NCBI GenBank assembly: GCA_002419385.1 | Contig: DIFZ01000006.1 | Location: forward strand, 1-38,316 | Direction: 5' to 3' | From: Geobacter sp. UBA5735 | Lineage (GTDB): Bacteria; Desulfobacterota; Desulfuromonadia; Geobacterales; Geobacteraceae | DNA: 38,316 bases | Made by a program: the position numbers and the translations under genes | The notes under the pieces: generated by a model | Seen by the model: only the letters and a program-made list of their open reading frames with translations | The model's database searches: none | What the model was told of the DNA's origin: nothing | Part shown: positions 14,961 to 23,916 of the stretch, in pieces | Layout: every line of letters begins with the position of its first letter | Position numbering within the stretch: position 1 is the first letter of the stretch

Positions 14961-16061
14961 TCAGAACATGAATCGCCTCATCCTGACATTCAGCAGGATT
15001 GCCAGGCCGATCATGGACGTAATCATCGAAGTTCCGCCATAGGAAAAGAGCGGGAGGGGAACGCCGACAACGGGGAATATGCCGATCACCATGCCGACGT
15101 TGATGGTAATGTGCCAGAAGAGCATGGCGGTAACGCCAACGGCCATGAGGCCGCCGAACGTGTCATTGCAGCGGCGGGCAATGAACAGCCCCCACAGCAC
15201 CAGGGCCAGATAGAGCGAAAGAATCACCAGGCAGCCGGCAAAGCCCCACTCCTCCGAGAACACGGAAAAGGCGAAATCCGTGTGCTGTTCGGGAAGAAAC
15301 CGGAGCTGTGTCTGGGTCCCCTGGAGGAATCCCTTGCCGACTAGACCGCCGGAGCCCACCGCTATCTTGCTCTGGATGATGTGATAGCCGCTGCCGAGCG
15401 GATCACGCTCCGGCGAAAGAAAATTCAGGATCCTCTCTTTCTGGTATTCCCGCAGGTAGAAATGCCACCCCATGAAGACGGTCGGAACAGCGGCCAGCAC
15501 AAGAGCCAGCAAGGTCTTCAGCCGAACCCCCACATACAGGATCATGGAAAACGCAATGAGAACGACCAGGATCGCAGTGCCGAGATCGGGCTGCTTCATG
15601 ATCAGCACCGCCGGAACCGACAGCAGGAGAAACGGATACAAAAGACCCTTGAGGGTCAGCCCGTCCGCAGCGGGAAAAGTGCTGAAATAGCGGGCATACA
15701 CCATGATGATGACGATTTTCATCAATTCGGACGGCTGGAAACTGATGAAACCCAGATGGATCCAGCGTGTCGCCCCCATCGAGCTTTTTCCAATCAGCAG
15801 CACCACGAGGAGCAGAAACACGGCAAAGCCGTAAAACCAGTAAGAGACATCGCCAAAAAGATGATAGTCGATACTGCAAACCATGAGCATAATGAAGAGC
15901 CCGATAAGTATCCAGTACACCTGTCGAAGTGCATAGGGGGTCTCAACCATGGTGTAGGAAGCAGTGGCGCTGGAGATATTCACCACCCCTATGCCTGCAA
16001 TCAACAGGACCAGCGCCAGGAGCGCCCAGTCAAAGTTCGTGAACAGCCTGCGATCAATCAT
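14961..16061 (-). CDS. rodA: Rod-shape peptidoglycan polymerase RodA
   Basis: This 366-residue SEDS-family glycosyltransferase works with PBP2 and the MreBCD complex to build the lateral wall. Multiple membrane helices are evident. The SEDS signatures GSGGLVGKGFLQGTQTQ, LPEQHTDFAFSVFSEEWGF and PLPLFSYGGTS are intact. The ATG at 16061 overlaps the mrdA stop by eight bases, as expected for translational coupling; longer upstream frames only extend into mrdA. It is the last gene of the rod-shape cluster. Confidence 0.95.
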   Translation of the reverse strand: MIDRRLFTNFDWALLALVLLIAGIGVVNISSATASYTMVETPYALRQVYWILIGLFIMLMVCSIDYHLFGDVSYWFYGFAVFLLLVVLLIGKSSMGATRWIHLGFISFQPSELMKIVIIMVYARYFSTFPAADGLTLKGLLYPFLLLSVPAVLIMKQPDLGTAILVVLIAFSMILYVGVRLKTLLALVLAAVPTVFMGWHFYLREYQKERILNFLSPERDPLGSGYHIIQSKIAVGSGGLVGKGFLQGTQTQLRFLPEQHTDFAFSVFSEEWGFAGCLVILSLYLALVLWGLFIARRCNDTFGGLMAVGVTAMLFWHITINVGMVIGIFPVVGVPLPLFSYGGTSMITSMIGLAILLNVRMRRFMF

Positions 16062-17976
16062 TGGTCTGCTGCTCCTCCACGTCGGGTGTCTCCGATTCAG
16101 TGCCCGCAGCCTCGTCATCCGGCTCGGCAGCAGAATCAGTCTTCCGGGGAACGGGCTTCCTGATGACACCTTTCCCCTGGAAATAGGTCCTCAGGATGCG
16201 CCCGGCGATAGGCGCCGCCGCGGAACCGCCGTGCGCGCCGTGTTCTACGACCACCGCAACAGCGATCTCAGGCTTCTCGAAAGGGGCGAACGCTACGAAG
16301 AGCGCATGGTCCCGATACTGGTAGCCGGCGACATTCCTGCCGTTGCGCAGCTTGACCACCTGGGATGTCCCGGTCTTGCCGGCGACCTTGACCTCGTAGA
16401 GCCTTGCCATTCCGCCGGTGCCCCCCGGTTCGTTCACGACAGCCAGCAATCCCTTCTTCACCAGACGGTAGCTTTCGCTGTGCAGCCCGGCCCGGCTGAC
16501 AATCTCGGGAGCGAATTCACGCAAAATCCTGCCTTCGGGGCTGATTACCCGTTTAACGAGGTGAGGCCGGTATACCGTCCCTTCATTGGCAACCGCGGCG
16601 GTCATGGCAGCCAGCTGTATCGGCGTCATCAACACATATCCCTGGCCGATCGCAACCGGCAACGTCTCTCCTTTGAGCCATTTCGTGCCGAAACGCTTTT
16701 CTTTCCAGGCCGATGTGGGCACCAGTCCGGATTTTTCATTGTCCAGACCGATGCCGAGCGGAGAACCGGCACCGAACTTTCTGGCATACGCTGCGATCCT
16801 GTCAACACCCAGCTGTTCTCCGAGCTTATAGAAATAGACATCACAGGATTCGCGCAATGCCCGTTTCAGGTTCACCGCTCCATGCCCTCTTCTGTTCCAG
16901 CAGCCGAACGCCCTGTTGCCGTATTTATAGGATCCCGAACAGTGAATCGTCGTGTTTTCAGTGATCAGGCCCTCTTCCAGCGCAGCCAGCGCCGTAATGA
17001 TCTTGAATGTCGAGCCGGGCGGATACTGGCCCTTCAGTGCCTTGTTTTCCAGAGGGTGGCGAATGTCCTTCAGGTATTCGTTCCATTGGCTGGAGGAAAG
17101 CTTGCCGGCAAAAAGCGCCGGGTCGAAACCCGGGTTGCTGACAAAGGCAAGCACCTCACCGGTAGTGACATCAAGTGCGACCGCAGCTCCCGCTTGCTTG
17201 CCGAGAGCTGCCTCCGCCTGTTTCTGCAGCTCCAGGTCGATCGTGAGCATCAGGCTGTTCCCCGTGGTCGGGCTGCTCTCATTCACGGTGCGGAGAAACC
17301 GTCCCATGGCATCGACCTCGATCTGTCTGCCTCCGTCGACACCGTGAAGCTCCTTCTCCCAGCTTCGTTCGATGCCGCTCTTGCCAACATAATCACCGGA
17401 ATTGTACCCCTTGAACCTCGCGCTGCCGATCTCCTGTTCGGTCATCTCCCCGAGATGCCCGAACAAATGGGAAGCCAGGAGTCCGTGCGGATACTCCCGT
17501 ATGGGGTGCATCTGCAGATCGAGCCCCGGCAGCGACAAACGGTTTTCCTCGAGGATTTCCAGTTGATCCCTGCTGATACCCGAAGCCAGTATTATGGGCT
17601 GGTATTTGCTTCTCTTGCTTCCCTTTTCCCATTTTTCGGCCAGTTCCCCCGGGTCAGCCTGCAGCAGCATTGCCAGCCCGTTGATGAGCGCGTCCCGGTC
17701 AGCCACTTCCTGGGGTATGACGGCAACACTGTAAGAGGGGCTGTTGTCGACCAGAACAATGCCGTTCCTGTCGAGGATCGTTCCGCGTGAAGCAGCAACC
17801 GGTACCAGTCTGAGCCGGTTGCTCTCCGACATGTTCCGGAAATCCTCGACCTTGACGATCTGCAGATACCACAATCGCATGAGCAGGACAAAGACAATCG
17901 CGCTGACGGCAATCATCAGACCGAATATCCGCTTTGACGAATCCCTGACTTCGCGCACAATTGTCTGTTCAGTCAT
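16054..17976 (-). CDS. mrdA: Penicillin-binding protein 2 (peptidoglycan DD-transpeptidase)
   Basis: This 640-residue class B penicillin-binding protein crosslinks peptidoglycan for rod elongation. It has a short cytoplasmic tail, a membrane segment at about 18-40, a pedestal/dimerisation domain (SRGTILDRNG at 63-72), and a transpeptidase domain. Its motifs are SxxK with nucleophile Ser322 (STFK), SCD at 377-379 in the second-motif position as usual in PBP2, and KTG at 534-536. The C-terminus has a charged, acidic tail beyond the domain. The start codon overlaps the mreD stop by one base (TGATG). It is followed directly by its partner rodA. Confidence 0.96.
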   Translation of the reverse strand: MTEQTIVREVRDSSKRIFGLMIAVSAIVFVLLMRLWYLQIVKVEDFRNMSESNRLRLVPVAASRGTILDRNGIVLVDNSPSYSVAVIPQEVADRDALINGLAMLLQADPGELAEKWEKGSKRSKYQPIILASGISRDQLEILEENRLSLPGLDLQMHPIREYPHGLLASHLFGHLGEMTEQEIGSARFKGYNSGDYVGKSGIERSWEKELHGVDGGRQIEVDAMGRFLRTVNESSPTTGNSLMLTIDLELQKQAEAALGKQAGAAVALDVTTGEVLAFVSNPGFDPALFAGKLSSSQWNEYLKDIRHPLENKALKGQYPPGSTFKIITALAALEEGLITENTTIHCSGSYKYGNRAFGCWNRRGHGAVNLKRALRESCDVYFYKLGEQLGVDRIAAYARKFGAGSPLGIGLDNEKSGLVPTSAWKEKRFGTKWLKGETLPVAIGQGYVLMTPIQLAAMTAAVANEGTVYRPHLVKRVISPEGRILREFAPEIVSRAGLHSESYRLVKKGLLAVVNEPGGTGGMARLYEVKVAGKTGTSQVVKLRNGRNVAGYQYRDHALFVAFAPFEKPEIAVAVVVEHGAHGGSAAAPIAGRILRTYFQGKGVIRKPVPRKTDSAAEPDDEAAGTESETPDVEEQQTND

Positions 17977-18461
17977 CAGGCTTTCTCCCTTCCGGCAAGC
18001 GGTATGACGTTGATAAGGCATGCTGACAGGACGGCGTTGACCAGCCCCTGGGGTAGCACTGACGGGAGAATGGACGCATAAACGCCTGCAGAAGAAGAGA
18101 ATATCAACAGCAGAACAAGGCTCAGAAAGGCATGCAGGAAGGTGGCCAGGAATGCACCCAGCATCATGAGCAACCGGCTCCTGGTGTAGAGCCGGTTGGC
18201 GATTTCATGATAGAGAAAGAAAATAACGAGGAAACTGAATCCGCTGAGCCCGAAATTTATCCCGCTCAGGGAATCATGCAGCAGCCCGAGTAAAAAGGAA
18301 GATACGGCACCCACGCGGAAAGCGCTGCGGAAGCCTATGTACACGACAAGTATGATCAGCAGATTGGGCTTGAAGGGGTCGGCGATATGGGCCGGGATCA
18401 GGACATATTGGAAGATTATGCCTGTCATGACAAGAACGATCGTATTCAGTAAGGCAACCAT
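17976..18461 (-). CDS. mreD: Rod shape-determining protein MreD
   Basis: This 161-residue, strongly hydrophobic protein has about five or six membrane helices. It shows the MreD pattern of aromatic and small residues (LLGLLHDSLSGINFGLSG), including the conserved HD-x-x-SG type segment. MreD links MreC and the RodA-PBP2 pair in the inner membrane. I give the ATG at 18461; a TTG at 18470 would overlap the mreC stop by four bases (TTGA) and is a credible alternative. Neither has a strong ribosome site, fitting coupled translation. Confidence 0.88.
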   Translation of the reverse strand: MVALLNTIVLVMTGIIFQYVLIPAHIADPFKPNLLIILVVYIGFRSAFRVGAVSSFLLGLLHDSLSGINFGLSGFSFLVIFFLYHEIANRLYTRSRLLMMLGAFLATFLHAFLSLVLLLIFSSSAGVYASILPSVLPQGLVNAVLSACLINVIPLAGREKA

Positions 18462-18466
18462 GGGAC

Positions 18467-19279
18467 TCAACGCACCAGCACCAACACTTCTTCGAGCCGT
18501 GACATGGAGACGAACGGCCTGACCTGGACGGTCTGGAAGATACCGAATTCACCCTTTTTGACCATGGTCACCTCGCCAAGGGGGATCCCCTTGGGAAACA
18601 CGCCTCCGATGCCCGAGGTGACGACGATATCACCCACCTTCACATCCTCGCCCCGCTCGGAGAACTCGAAGGAGCAAAGACCGCCGCCCTTCCCCTTGAT
18701 CACGCCTCTCGCCCGTGAACGCTCGATGGTCGCCGCCACGGAGCTTGCATGGTCGGTAATGAGAAGCAGGCGGGAGCTGCTTGCGGTCTGACGCACGACC
18801 CTGCCCACCACCCCGGCTGAGGCAACCACCGGCATCCCTTCACGAATACCATCCACCGCGCCACGGTCGATGATGACGGTACGGAACCAGGGAGTGACAT
18901 CCTCGCCAATAACCGAAGCTGCGATGGATGGAGTGGAAATGGCCTCCTTCAGTTGCATGAGCTTTTTCAGGCGTTCGTTCTCAAGCAGGGTTTCCCGCTC
19001 CCTGATCAGCCTGGTGTTGAGCGTTTTGACGGCCTCACGCAGCCGTGTGTTTTCCTTGTGCACACCGACAAGCACTATATAGTTGTCCCATATGCCGGTA
19101 ACAAAATCGTCGACATTGGCTACGACCCCGGCTATCGGCGCCATAACGCCCAACACAACCCGTTCGAACGAATTGGTGGACTCCTTGTGCCTGAGGTTCA
19201 GGGAGTAGAAAAGCAGCGCTGCCAGCAGGACACACCCCGCGATGATGCGGAGACTGTTTTTTCTGAGGAAATCAATCAT
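18467..19279 (-). CDS. mreC: Rod shape-determining protein MreC
   Basis: This 270-residue protein has a single N-terminal membrane helix (about 9-26), a coiled-coil region (about 70-115, rich in Leu/Glu/Arg) and a beta-rich periplasmic domain. The features are TVIIDRGAVDGIREGMPVV and GDIVVTSGIGGVFPKGIPLG, which are typical of MreC. It organises the elongation complex and activates PBP2. The start has only a weak ribosome site. Upstream, 72 bases separate it from the RmlC-like gene on the same strand. Confidence 0.95.
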   Translation of the reverse strand: MIDFLRKNSLRIIAGCVLLAALLFYSLNLRHKESTNSFERVVLGVMAPIAGVVANVDDFVTGIWDNYIVLVGVHKENTRLREAVKTLNTRLIRERETLLENERLKKLMQLKEAISTPSIAASVIGEDVTPWFRTVIIDRGAVDGIREGMPVVASAGVVGRVVRQTASSSRLLLITDHASSVAATIERSRARGVIKGKGGGLCSFEFSERGEDVKVGDIVVTSGIGGVFPKGIPLGEVTMVKKGEFGIFQTVQVRPFVSMSRLEEVLVLVR

Positions 19280-19351
19280 GTGCTCACTAAGGAAGAAGGG
19301 CGATCGCTCTCCCGCCTCCGCCCTGGTTCCGGGACAAGGTCATGCCGGGCG

Positions 19352-19843
19352 TCAGTCGAGGAGGAAAGGAGAACCCTGCGTGTCTTCATGCCGTACTTCA
19401 TCAACAGGGAACTTCCTCCCCTCACCCGCATAAAGGCGGTCCGGCGCATTGAAGACCAGTCCGTTTTCCGTGCCCACGTTCTTGTAGGCATGCACGACTC
19501 CCGGCGGGACAACGACCATCCTGGGCGCATCGGCTCCGGCATAGACAATCTGCCGTCTGCCGAAGGATACTGAATCAGGCCGGTTGTCCCAGAGATAGAC
19601 CTTGAAGTTGGCAGGCCCGAGGAAACAGAAGTAGTCAGTCTGTTCGACATGCTCATGGGGACCCCGGGCAATGCCGGGTGAAGTCATGGACACATATGCC
19701 ATTGCAGGCTGGGGAATGCCGTCCAGTTCATCGATACGGAAGAGTTCGGACAACCACCCGCGCTCGTCAAGGTGTTTTGCCAGCGGCCGCACCACCACGT
19801 CATGTATCTTGCCGGCTGTAAAGGTCATGGCATCGCCCGTCAT
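19352..19843 (-). CDS. RmlC-like dTDP-4-dehydrorhamnose 3,5-epimerase family cupin
   Basis: This 163-residue cupin is related to RmlC (RfbC), which epimerises dTDP-4-keto-6-deoxyglucose on the way to dTDP-rhamnose. The RmlC motif with the catalytic His appears as RGPHEH, followed by VYLWDNRPDS, VVPPGVVHAYKN and a C-terminal YAGEGRKFPVDE. It is somewhat shorter than typical RmlC (about 180), so a related sugar-nucleotide isomerase is possible. The ATG at 19843 begins one base after the rfbA stop, with GGGAGG eight bases upstream; a GTG at 19852 is less likely. It is co-directional with rfbA and inside the mre cluster. No rmlB or rmlD is in the window. Confidence 0.8.
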   Translation of the reverse strand: MTGDAMTFTAGKIHDVVVRPLAKHLDERGWLSELFRIDELDGIPQPAMAYVSMTSPGIARGPHEHVEQTDYFCFLGPANFKVYLWDNRPDSVSFGRRQIVYAGADAPRMVVVPPGVVHAYKNVGTENGLVFNAPDRLYAGEGRKFPVDEVRHEDTQGSPFLLD

Positions 19844-19844
19844 C

Positions 19845-20735
19845 TCAGACACCCTCCCGGAACTTCATTTCGTTGAAAACCCTGACCAGATAGTCACGAT
19901 ACGCCGATTTGGGGGTCTGGTCGAGAGCCTTTTGCATGCCATCGGCATCGATGAATCCCAGCCGGAAGGCGATTTCCTCAAGGCAGGCGATCTTGAGCCC
20001 CTGACGCGCCTCCAGGGTGCCGATGAACTGACTCGCCTCGAGAAGGCTCTGATGGGTACCGGTGTCCAGCCAGGCGATCCCCCTTCCCAGGCGCTCTACG
20101 CTCAGTTCGCCCCGGCGCAGATAGTACAGGTTCAGGTCGGTAATCTCCAGCTCACCCCGTGCCGAAGGGGTTAGGGACCTGGTGATGTCGACCACTTTGC
20201 CGTCATAGAGATAGAGACCGGGAACCGCGTAATTGCTCTTCGGCCGGGACGGCTTTTCCTCTATGCTGACCACCTTGCCGGCGTCGTCGAATTCAACGAC
20301 GCCGTAACGTTCCGGGTCATTGACATAGTAACCGAATATCTTGGCGCCGGAGTCAAACCCGGCCAGCGCCTTGTCAAGCCCCATTTTGCCGTAGAAGATG
20401 TTGTCACCGAGTATCAGGCAGACCGGATCGCTGCCGACAAACTCTTCGCCGACCAGAAAAGCCTGGGCTATTCCCTTGGGTTCCGGCTGCACCTTGTAAC
20501 TGAGCCGGATGCCCCAGCGGGAACCGTCCCCCAGCAGTGCCTGGAAGCGCGGGGTGTCCTGGGGAGTCGAGATTATCAGGATGTCCCGCAGGCCCGCAGT
20601 CATCAGTGTTGCCAGGGGATAGTAGATCATCGGTTTGTCGTAAACCGGCTGCAGCTGCTTGCTGGCCACCAGCGTGAGAGGGTAGAGCCTGCTTCCCGCT
20701 CCACCCGCCAGAATTATGCCTTTTCGAATGGTCAT
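19845..20735 (-). CDS. rfbA: Glucose-1-phosphate thymidylyltransferase
   Basis: This 296-residue RmlA-type enzyme makes dTDP-glucose from dTTP and glucose-1-phosphate, the first step to dTDP-rhamnose and related sugars. The nucleotide-binding signature GGAGSRLYPLT lies at 11-21, followed by ASKQLQPVYDKPMIYYPL, then ILGDNIFYG and IEEKPSRPKSNYAVPGLY. Full length for the long RmlA form. AAAGGA precedes the start. It lies after mreB on the same strand, beyond a 253-base gap with a large hairpin. It likely supplies dTDP-sugars for envelope polysaccharide. Confidence 0.95.
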   Translation of the reverse strand: MTIRKGIILAGGAGSRLYPLTLVASKQLQPVYDKPMIYYPLATLMTAGLRDILIISTPQDTPRFQALLGDGSRWGIRLSYKVQPEPKGIAQAFLVGEEFVGSDPVCLILGDNIFYGKMGLDKALAGFDSGAKIFGYYVNDPERYGVVEFDDAGKVVSIEEKPSRPKSNYAVPGLYLYDGKVVDITRSLTPSARGELEITDLNLYYLRRGELSVERLGRGIAWLDTGTHQSLLEASQFIGTLEARQGLKIACLEEIAFRLGFIDADGMQKALDQTPKSAYRDYLVRVFNEMKFREGV

Positions 20736-20928
20736 GGTTCAATCCTTTACTTTTTTTCGAGCTGGAGCGTGCAGGAACACGGCAGGAAATCCCCGGCAGC
20801 ATACGGCCTCCTCCGGACCGGCTGAAACTCCGGACCAGGGAATCGTTCATCTCCAGCACCGGGCATTGACAGGCAGGGCTTGAAACGTGAGAAGGCAACC
20901 TTTCCCAAAACCGAATACAGGAACAGGG

Positions 20929-20985
20929 ACAAGCGGAAAGCCCTGCGGGACGGAAGTCGCCAGCAGGGCTTGTTTGTCCGCTTGT
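20929..20985 (-). terminator. Nested inverted repeat after mreB
   Basis: Two perfect nine-base stems are nested: ACAAGCGGA (20929-20937) with TCCGCTTGT (20977-20985), and directly inside, AAGCCCTGC (20938-20946) with GCAGGGCTT (20963-20971). A five-base bulge lies on one side. It starts four bases after the mreB stop. The tail on the minus strand is only TTT, so partial termination or RNA stabilisation is as likely as full termination. Confidence 0.6.
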
Positions 20986-20988
20986 CAG

Positions 20989-22032
20989 TTACGAACTGAT
21001 CGCAACACGGCGCAGAAGGTTCAATTCGTCCAGAACCTTTCCCGACCCGAGGACGACACAGGAAAGAGGATCCTCGGCAATGACGACCGGCAGACCGGTC
21101 TCTTCCCTCAGCAGCAGATCCAGGTTGCGCAGCAGAGCGCCCCCGCCGGCAAGCACGATGCCCTTGTCGACGATGTCCGCGGCCAGTTCGGGAGGCGTGC
21201 GCTCGAGGCATATCCGTACGGCTTCAACGATAGCGTTGACCGGCTCGGACAGGGCTTCCCGGATTTCGTTGGAATCGATTTCCGTGGTCTTCGGTATGCC
21301 GGATACCAGGTCCCGCCCCTTCACTTCCATCGTCAGGACGTCATTGCCGGGATAGGCTTCACCGATCTCGATCTTGATGTGCTCGGCCATCCTTTCGCCG
21401 ATCAGGAGATTGTACTTGCGTTTGATATACTGGACCACGGCTTCGTCCATCTTGTCGCCGCCGACCCGCACCGATTTGGTATACACGATGCCCGCCAGGG
21501 AAATCACGGCAACTTCCGTGGTACCGCCGCCGATGTCGACGATCATGTTGCCGCTCGCTTCGGTAATCGGCAATCCCGCGCCGATCGCCGCAGCCATCGG
21601 TTCCTCAATGAGATAGACCTCGCGGGCTCCGGCAGATTCCGCCGATTCCTTTACCGCTCTCTTTTCCACCTGGGTGATCCCCGACGGGACACAGATGACG
21701 ATGCGGGGGCGCACCAGCGTCTTGCGGTTGTGCACCTTGTGGATGAAGTACCGCAGCATTTCCTCGGTGATATCGAAATCGGCGATCACGCCATCTTTCA
21801 TCGGACGGATGGCGGTAATGCTCCCGGGGGTCCTGCCGAGCATCTTCTTCGCCTCCATACCGACAGCCAGAACCTTCTGCTGGCCGCTGTAAGCCTTTTG
21901 TACCGCGACAACGGAAGGTTCCCGCACGACGATACCCTTGCCCTTGAGGTAGACGAGGGTGTTTGCCGTTCCCAGGTCGATAGCAAGGTCATTGGAGAAC
22001 ATCCCGAAAAAATAGTCGAATATTTTGAACAT
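20989..22032 (-). CDS. mreB: Actin-like rod shape protein MreB
   Basis: This 347-residue bacterial actin forms membrane-bound filaments that guide lateral wall synthesis. The phosphate-1 loop DLGTANT lies at 19-25. The phosphate-2 region DIGGGTTEVAVISL and the adenosine motif GIVLAGGGALLRNLD are intact. The amphipathic N-terminus (MFKIFDYFFGMFSNDL) would bind the membrane. I chose the ATG at 22032, preceded by AAGGGA; a longer frame to 22050 is less likely. It is the first gene of the minus-strand shape cluster and is divergent from ppiD. Confidence 0.97.
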   Translation of the reverse strand: MFKIFDYFFGMFSNDLAIDLGTANTLVYLKGKGIVVREPSVVAVQKAYSGQQKVLAVGMEAKKMLGRTPGSITAIRPMKDGVIADFDITEEMLRYFIHKVHNRKTLVRPRIVICVPSGITQVEKRAVKESAESAGAREVYLIEEPMAAAIGAGLPITEASGNMIVDIGGGTTEVAVISLAGIVYTKSVRVGGDKMDEAVVQYIKRKYNLLIGERMAEHIKIEIGEAYPGNDVLTMEVKGRDLVSGIPKTTEIDSNEIREALSEPVNAIVEAVRICLERTPPELAADIVDKGIVLAGGGALLRNLDLLLREETGLPVVIAEDPLSCVVLGSGKVLDELNLLRRVAISS

Positions 22033-22086
22033 CCCAGTTCCCTTCCCCACGTGAATGGACTGCTTCCACTTTCATTGAAGTGGTGA

Positions 22087-22115
22087 ATGTTAGCAAAAAC
22101 AGTGTCTAGTGGCAA
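22087..22115 (-). promoter_or_regulatory. Predicted promoter of mreB
   Basis: On the minus strand, TTGCCA (22115-22110, five of six) and TAACAT (22092-22087, four of six) are exactly 17 bases apart. The boxes end 55 bases before the start codon. A CCACTT/AAGTGG hairpin lies in the leader (about 22055-22072). Confidence 0.55.
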
Positions 22116-22136
22116 GAAAAAACGGACACAATCCGG

Positions 22137-22165
22137 TTGCTTTTGCCACCGGATTATATTACTAT
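22137..22165 (+). promoter_or_regulatory. Weak candidate promoter of ppiD
   Basis: TTGCTT (22137-22142) and TACTAT (22160-22165) are 17 bases apart, but the match to consensus is modest. The inverted repeat AATCCGG/CCGGATT (about 22130-22155) overlaps the spacer and could bind a regulator. Confidence 0.3.
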
Positions 22166-22222
22166 GCCAACCCGTTACATAGTGTATTTCATCCATTTTT
22201 CCAAACACAGGAGCAACAGGCC

Positions 22223-23812
22223 ATGCTGGGTATCATGCGGAAGTATAAGTCTTCAATCATTATAAAAGGAGTATTCATCCTGATAGTCCTTTCCTTCGTG
22301 GGCACCATTTTCCTGATCTGGGGTGAAGGCGAAGAAGGATTCAAGGGTTCTTCCTATGCCCTGAAAGTGAATGGCGAGAAAATCCCCTACGAAGATTACT
22401 CACGAGCGTACGAACAGGCGAAAAATTCCATCCAGCAGATCTATGGCCAGCCCGTTACTCCTGAGATAGAAAAGCAGCTGGGCATCAGAAACATGGTCAT
22501 AAAAAACCTGGTCGGCCTGGCGCTGATGAAACAGGAAGCCAAGCGGATGGGGTTGAAGGTGACGAAAGACGAGGTCGTAGCAGCCATTGCAGCCATCCCG
22601 GCTTTCCAGAAAAACGGCGCTTTCGACAAACAGCAGTACGAAGAGATCCTGCAGATGAACCGCATCACCCCGAAAGCATTCGAGGAGGCCCAGAAGAGCG
22701 AGCTTCTGATGGCAAAGGCCCGCAAGGCCGTAGCCGATCGTGTTTCGGTAACCGATGAGCAGGCGCTGCAGACCTTCCGCAAGCAGCATGACCGCATCGA
22801 GCTCAATTTCGTCTCACATTCTCCCGCAGACGCACGGAACAGGGTCAAGATCACGGAGCAGGGGTTGAATGCATACCTCCAGCAGCATGAAAAGGATTTC
22901 CGTACCCAGGAACAGATCAGCATTTCCTATGCGTTGCTCACGCCGGAAAAAGTGGCTGAATCAATAACCGTCACCAACGATGAGATCCAGACCTACTACC
23001 AGAAGAACATCGACCGCTACCAGGGCAAGGACGGCATACTGCCCCTTGACCAGGTTAAGGACCGTGCCAGGGCTGATGCGCTGCGATTCAAGGCAGCAAA
23101 ACGTGCATACGAAGCCGTTGCCGATGCGCTGAACAAGAACATGAAAACCGCCGACCTGAAGGGTGCGGCCCGACAGCTCGATGTTCCCATAAGCGATACC
23201 CCGATGTTTACCCAGAAAAATCCGCCTGCTTCTCTGGCCGGCGAAACAAACCTGATCCAGAAGGCATTCATGCTCAGGCAGGGTGAGCTGGGTGGACCGG
23301 TCGAGACAGGTCGCGGGGTGTACCTGTTCAAGATTGCCGCGCGGAAACCCGCGGCCGTGCCGCCGCTCGCAAGCATCCGCGCCCAGGTTGAAAAGGGGTT
23401 CATCGACGAGGAGGCGAGAGCCCTTGCCGCCGCCATGGCACGAGAGACCCAGGCCAAGCTGTCCAAGGGGAGCGCAAACGGCAACATCCAGGAAACCGGC
23501 CCTTTTTCCTTCTCTGACAAGGGATCGATCCCGGGAATTGGCGTTGCGCCGGAGATCATGGAAGCCGCTTTCACGTTGACCAAAGCGTCTCCGACTCCTT
23601 CGGAGCCCCTTTTCGCCAACGGCCGCTGGTACGCGATCCGCCTGAAGAGCCGCACCGAAGCCGATACAGCCGCTTTCCAGAAGGAAAAGGAGCAGATCAA
23701 GCAGTCGCTCCTGCCGAGACTCCAGCAGGAGTCGCTGCAGAAATGGATGGAGGGACTTTACGAGAAATACAAGGACAAGATCAAGGTCCATCCCGCACTG
23801 GAACGGGAGTAG
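22223..23812 (+). CDS. ppiD: PpiD/SurA-type membrane-anchored periplasmic peptidyl-prolyl isomerase/chaperone
   Basis: This 529-residue protein has an N-terminal inner-membrane anchor (about 11-34, IIIKGVFILIVLSFVGTIFL), a SurA-like chaperone region (about 35-170), and parvulin-like (rotamase) regions in the middle and C-terminal half. PpiD helps newly exported proteins fold at the Sec exit. The parvulin core motifs are weak by eye, so isomerase activity may be reduced, as for E. coli PpiD. I chose the ATG at 22223 (AGGAG upstream) because the longer frame lacks a hydrophobic N-terminus. It is divergent from mreB and ends before a terminator. Confidence 0.85.
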   Translation: MLGIMRKYKSSIIIKGVFILIVLSFVGTIFLIWGEGEEGFKGSSYALKVNGEKIPYEDYSRAYEQAKNSIQQIYGQPVTPEIEKQLGIRNMVIKNLVGLALMKQEAKRMGLKVTKDEVVAAIAAIPAFQKNGAFDKQQYEEILQMNRITPKAFEEAQKSELLMAKARKAVADRVSVTDEQALQTFRKQHDRIELNFVSHSPADARNRVKITEQGLNAYLQQHEKDFRTQEQISISYALLTPEKVAESITVTNDEIQTYYQKNIDRYQGKDGILPLDQVKDRARADALRFKAAKRAYEAVADALNKNMKTADLKGAARQLDVPISDTPMFTQKNPPASLAGETNLIQKAFMLRQGELGGPVETGRGVYLFKIAARKPAAVPPLASIRAQVEKGFIDEEARALAAAMARETQAKLSKGSANGNIQETGPFSFSDKGSIPGIGVAPEIMEAAFTLTKASPTPSEPLFANGRWYAIRLKSRTEADTAAFQKEKEQIKQSLLPRLQQESLQKWMEGLYEKYKDKIKVHPALERE

Positions 23813-23853
23813 GCTCCGTTCCAGACCCATATGCCGGACCCCATGATGTGGAA

Positions 23854-23877
23854 AAAGGATGCCGGACGGCATCCTTT
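23854..23877 (+). terminator. Terminator after ppiD
   Basis: AAAGGATGCC (23854-23863) pairs with GGCATCCTTT (23868-23877) around a four-base loop. It sits about 40 bases after the ppiD stop and 40 before purC. The T tract is short. Confidence 0.55.
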
Positions 23878-23916
23878 CCTCGTTAAGGACAAACGAGACG
23901 AAAAGGAGATGCTGCT

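Noticed and set aside
16169..18021. Longer start codons for rodA and mrdA
   Set aside because: The extensions (36 and 15 residues) lie within the preceding genes and lack signal or family sequence. The overlap starts with tight stop/start geometry are more credible.
19352..20735. Complete dTDP-rhamnose (rml) operon
   Set aside because: Only rfbA and an RmlC-like gene are present. No RmlB dehydratase or RmlD reductase was found on either strand.
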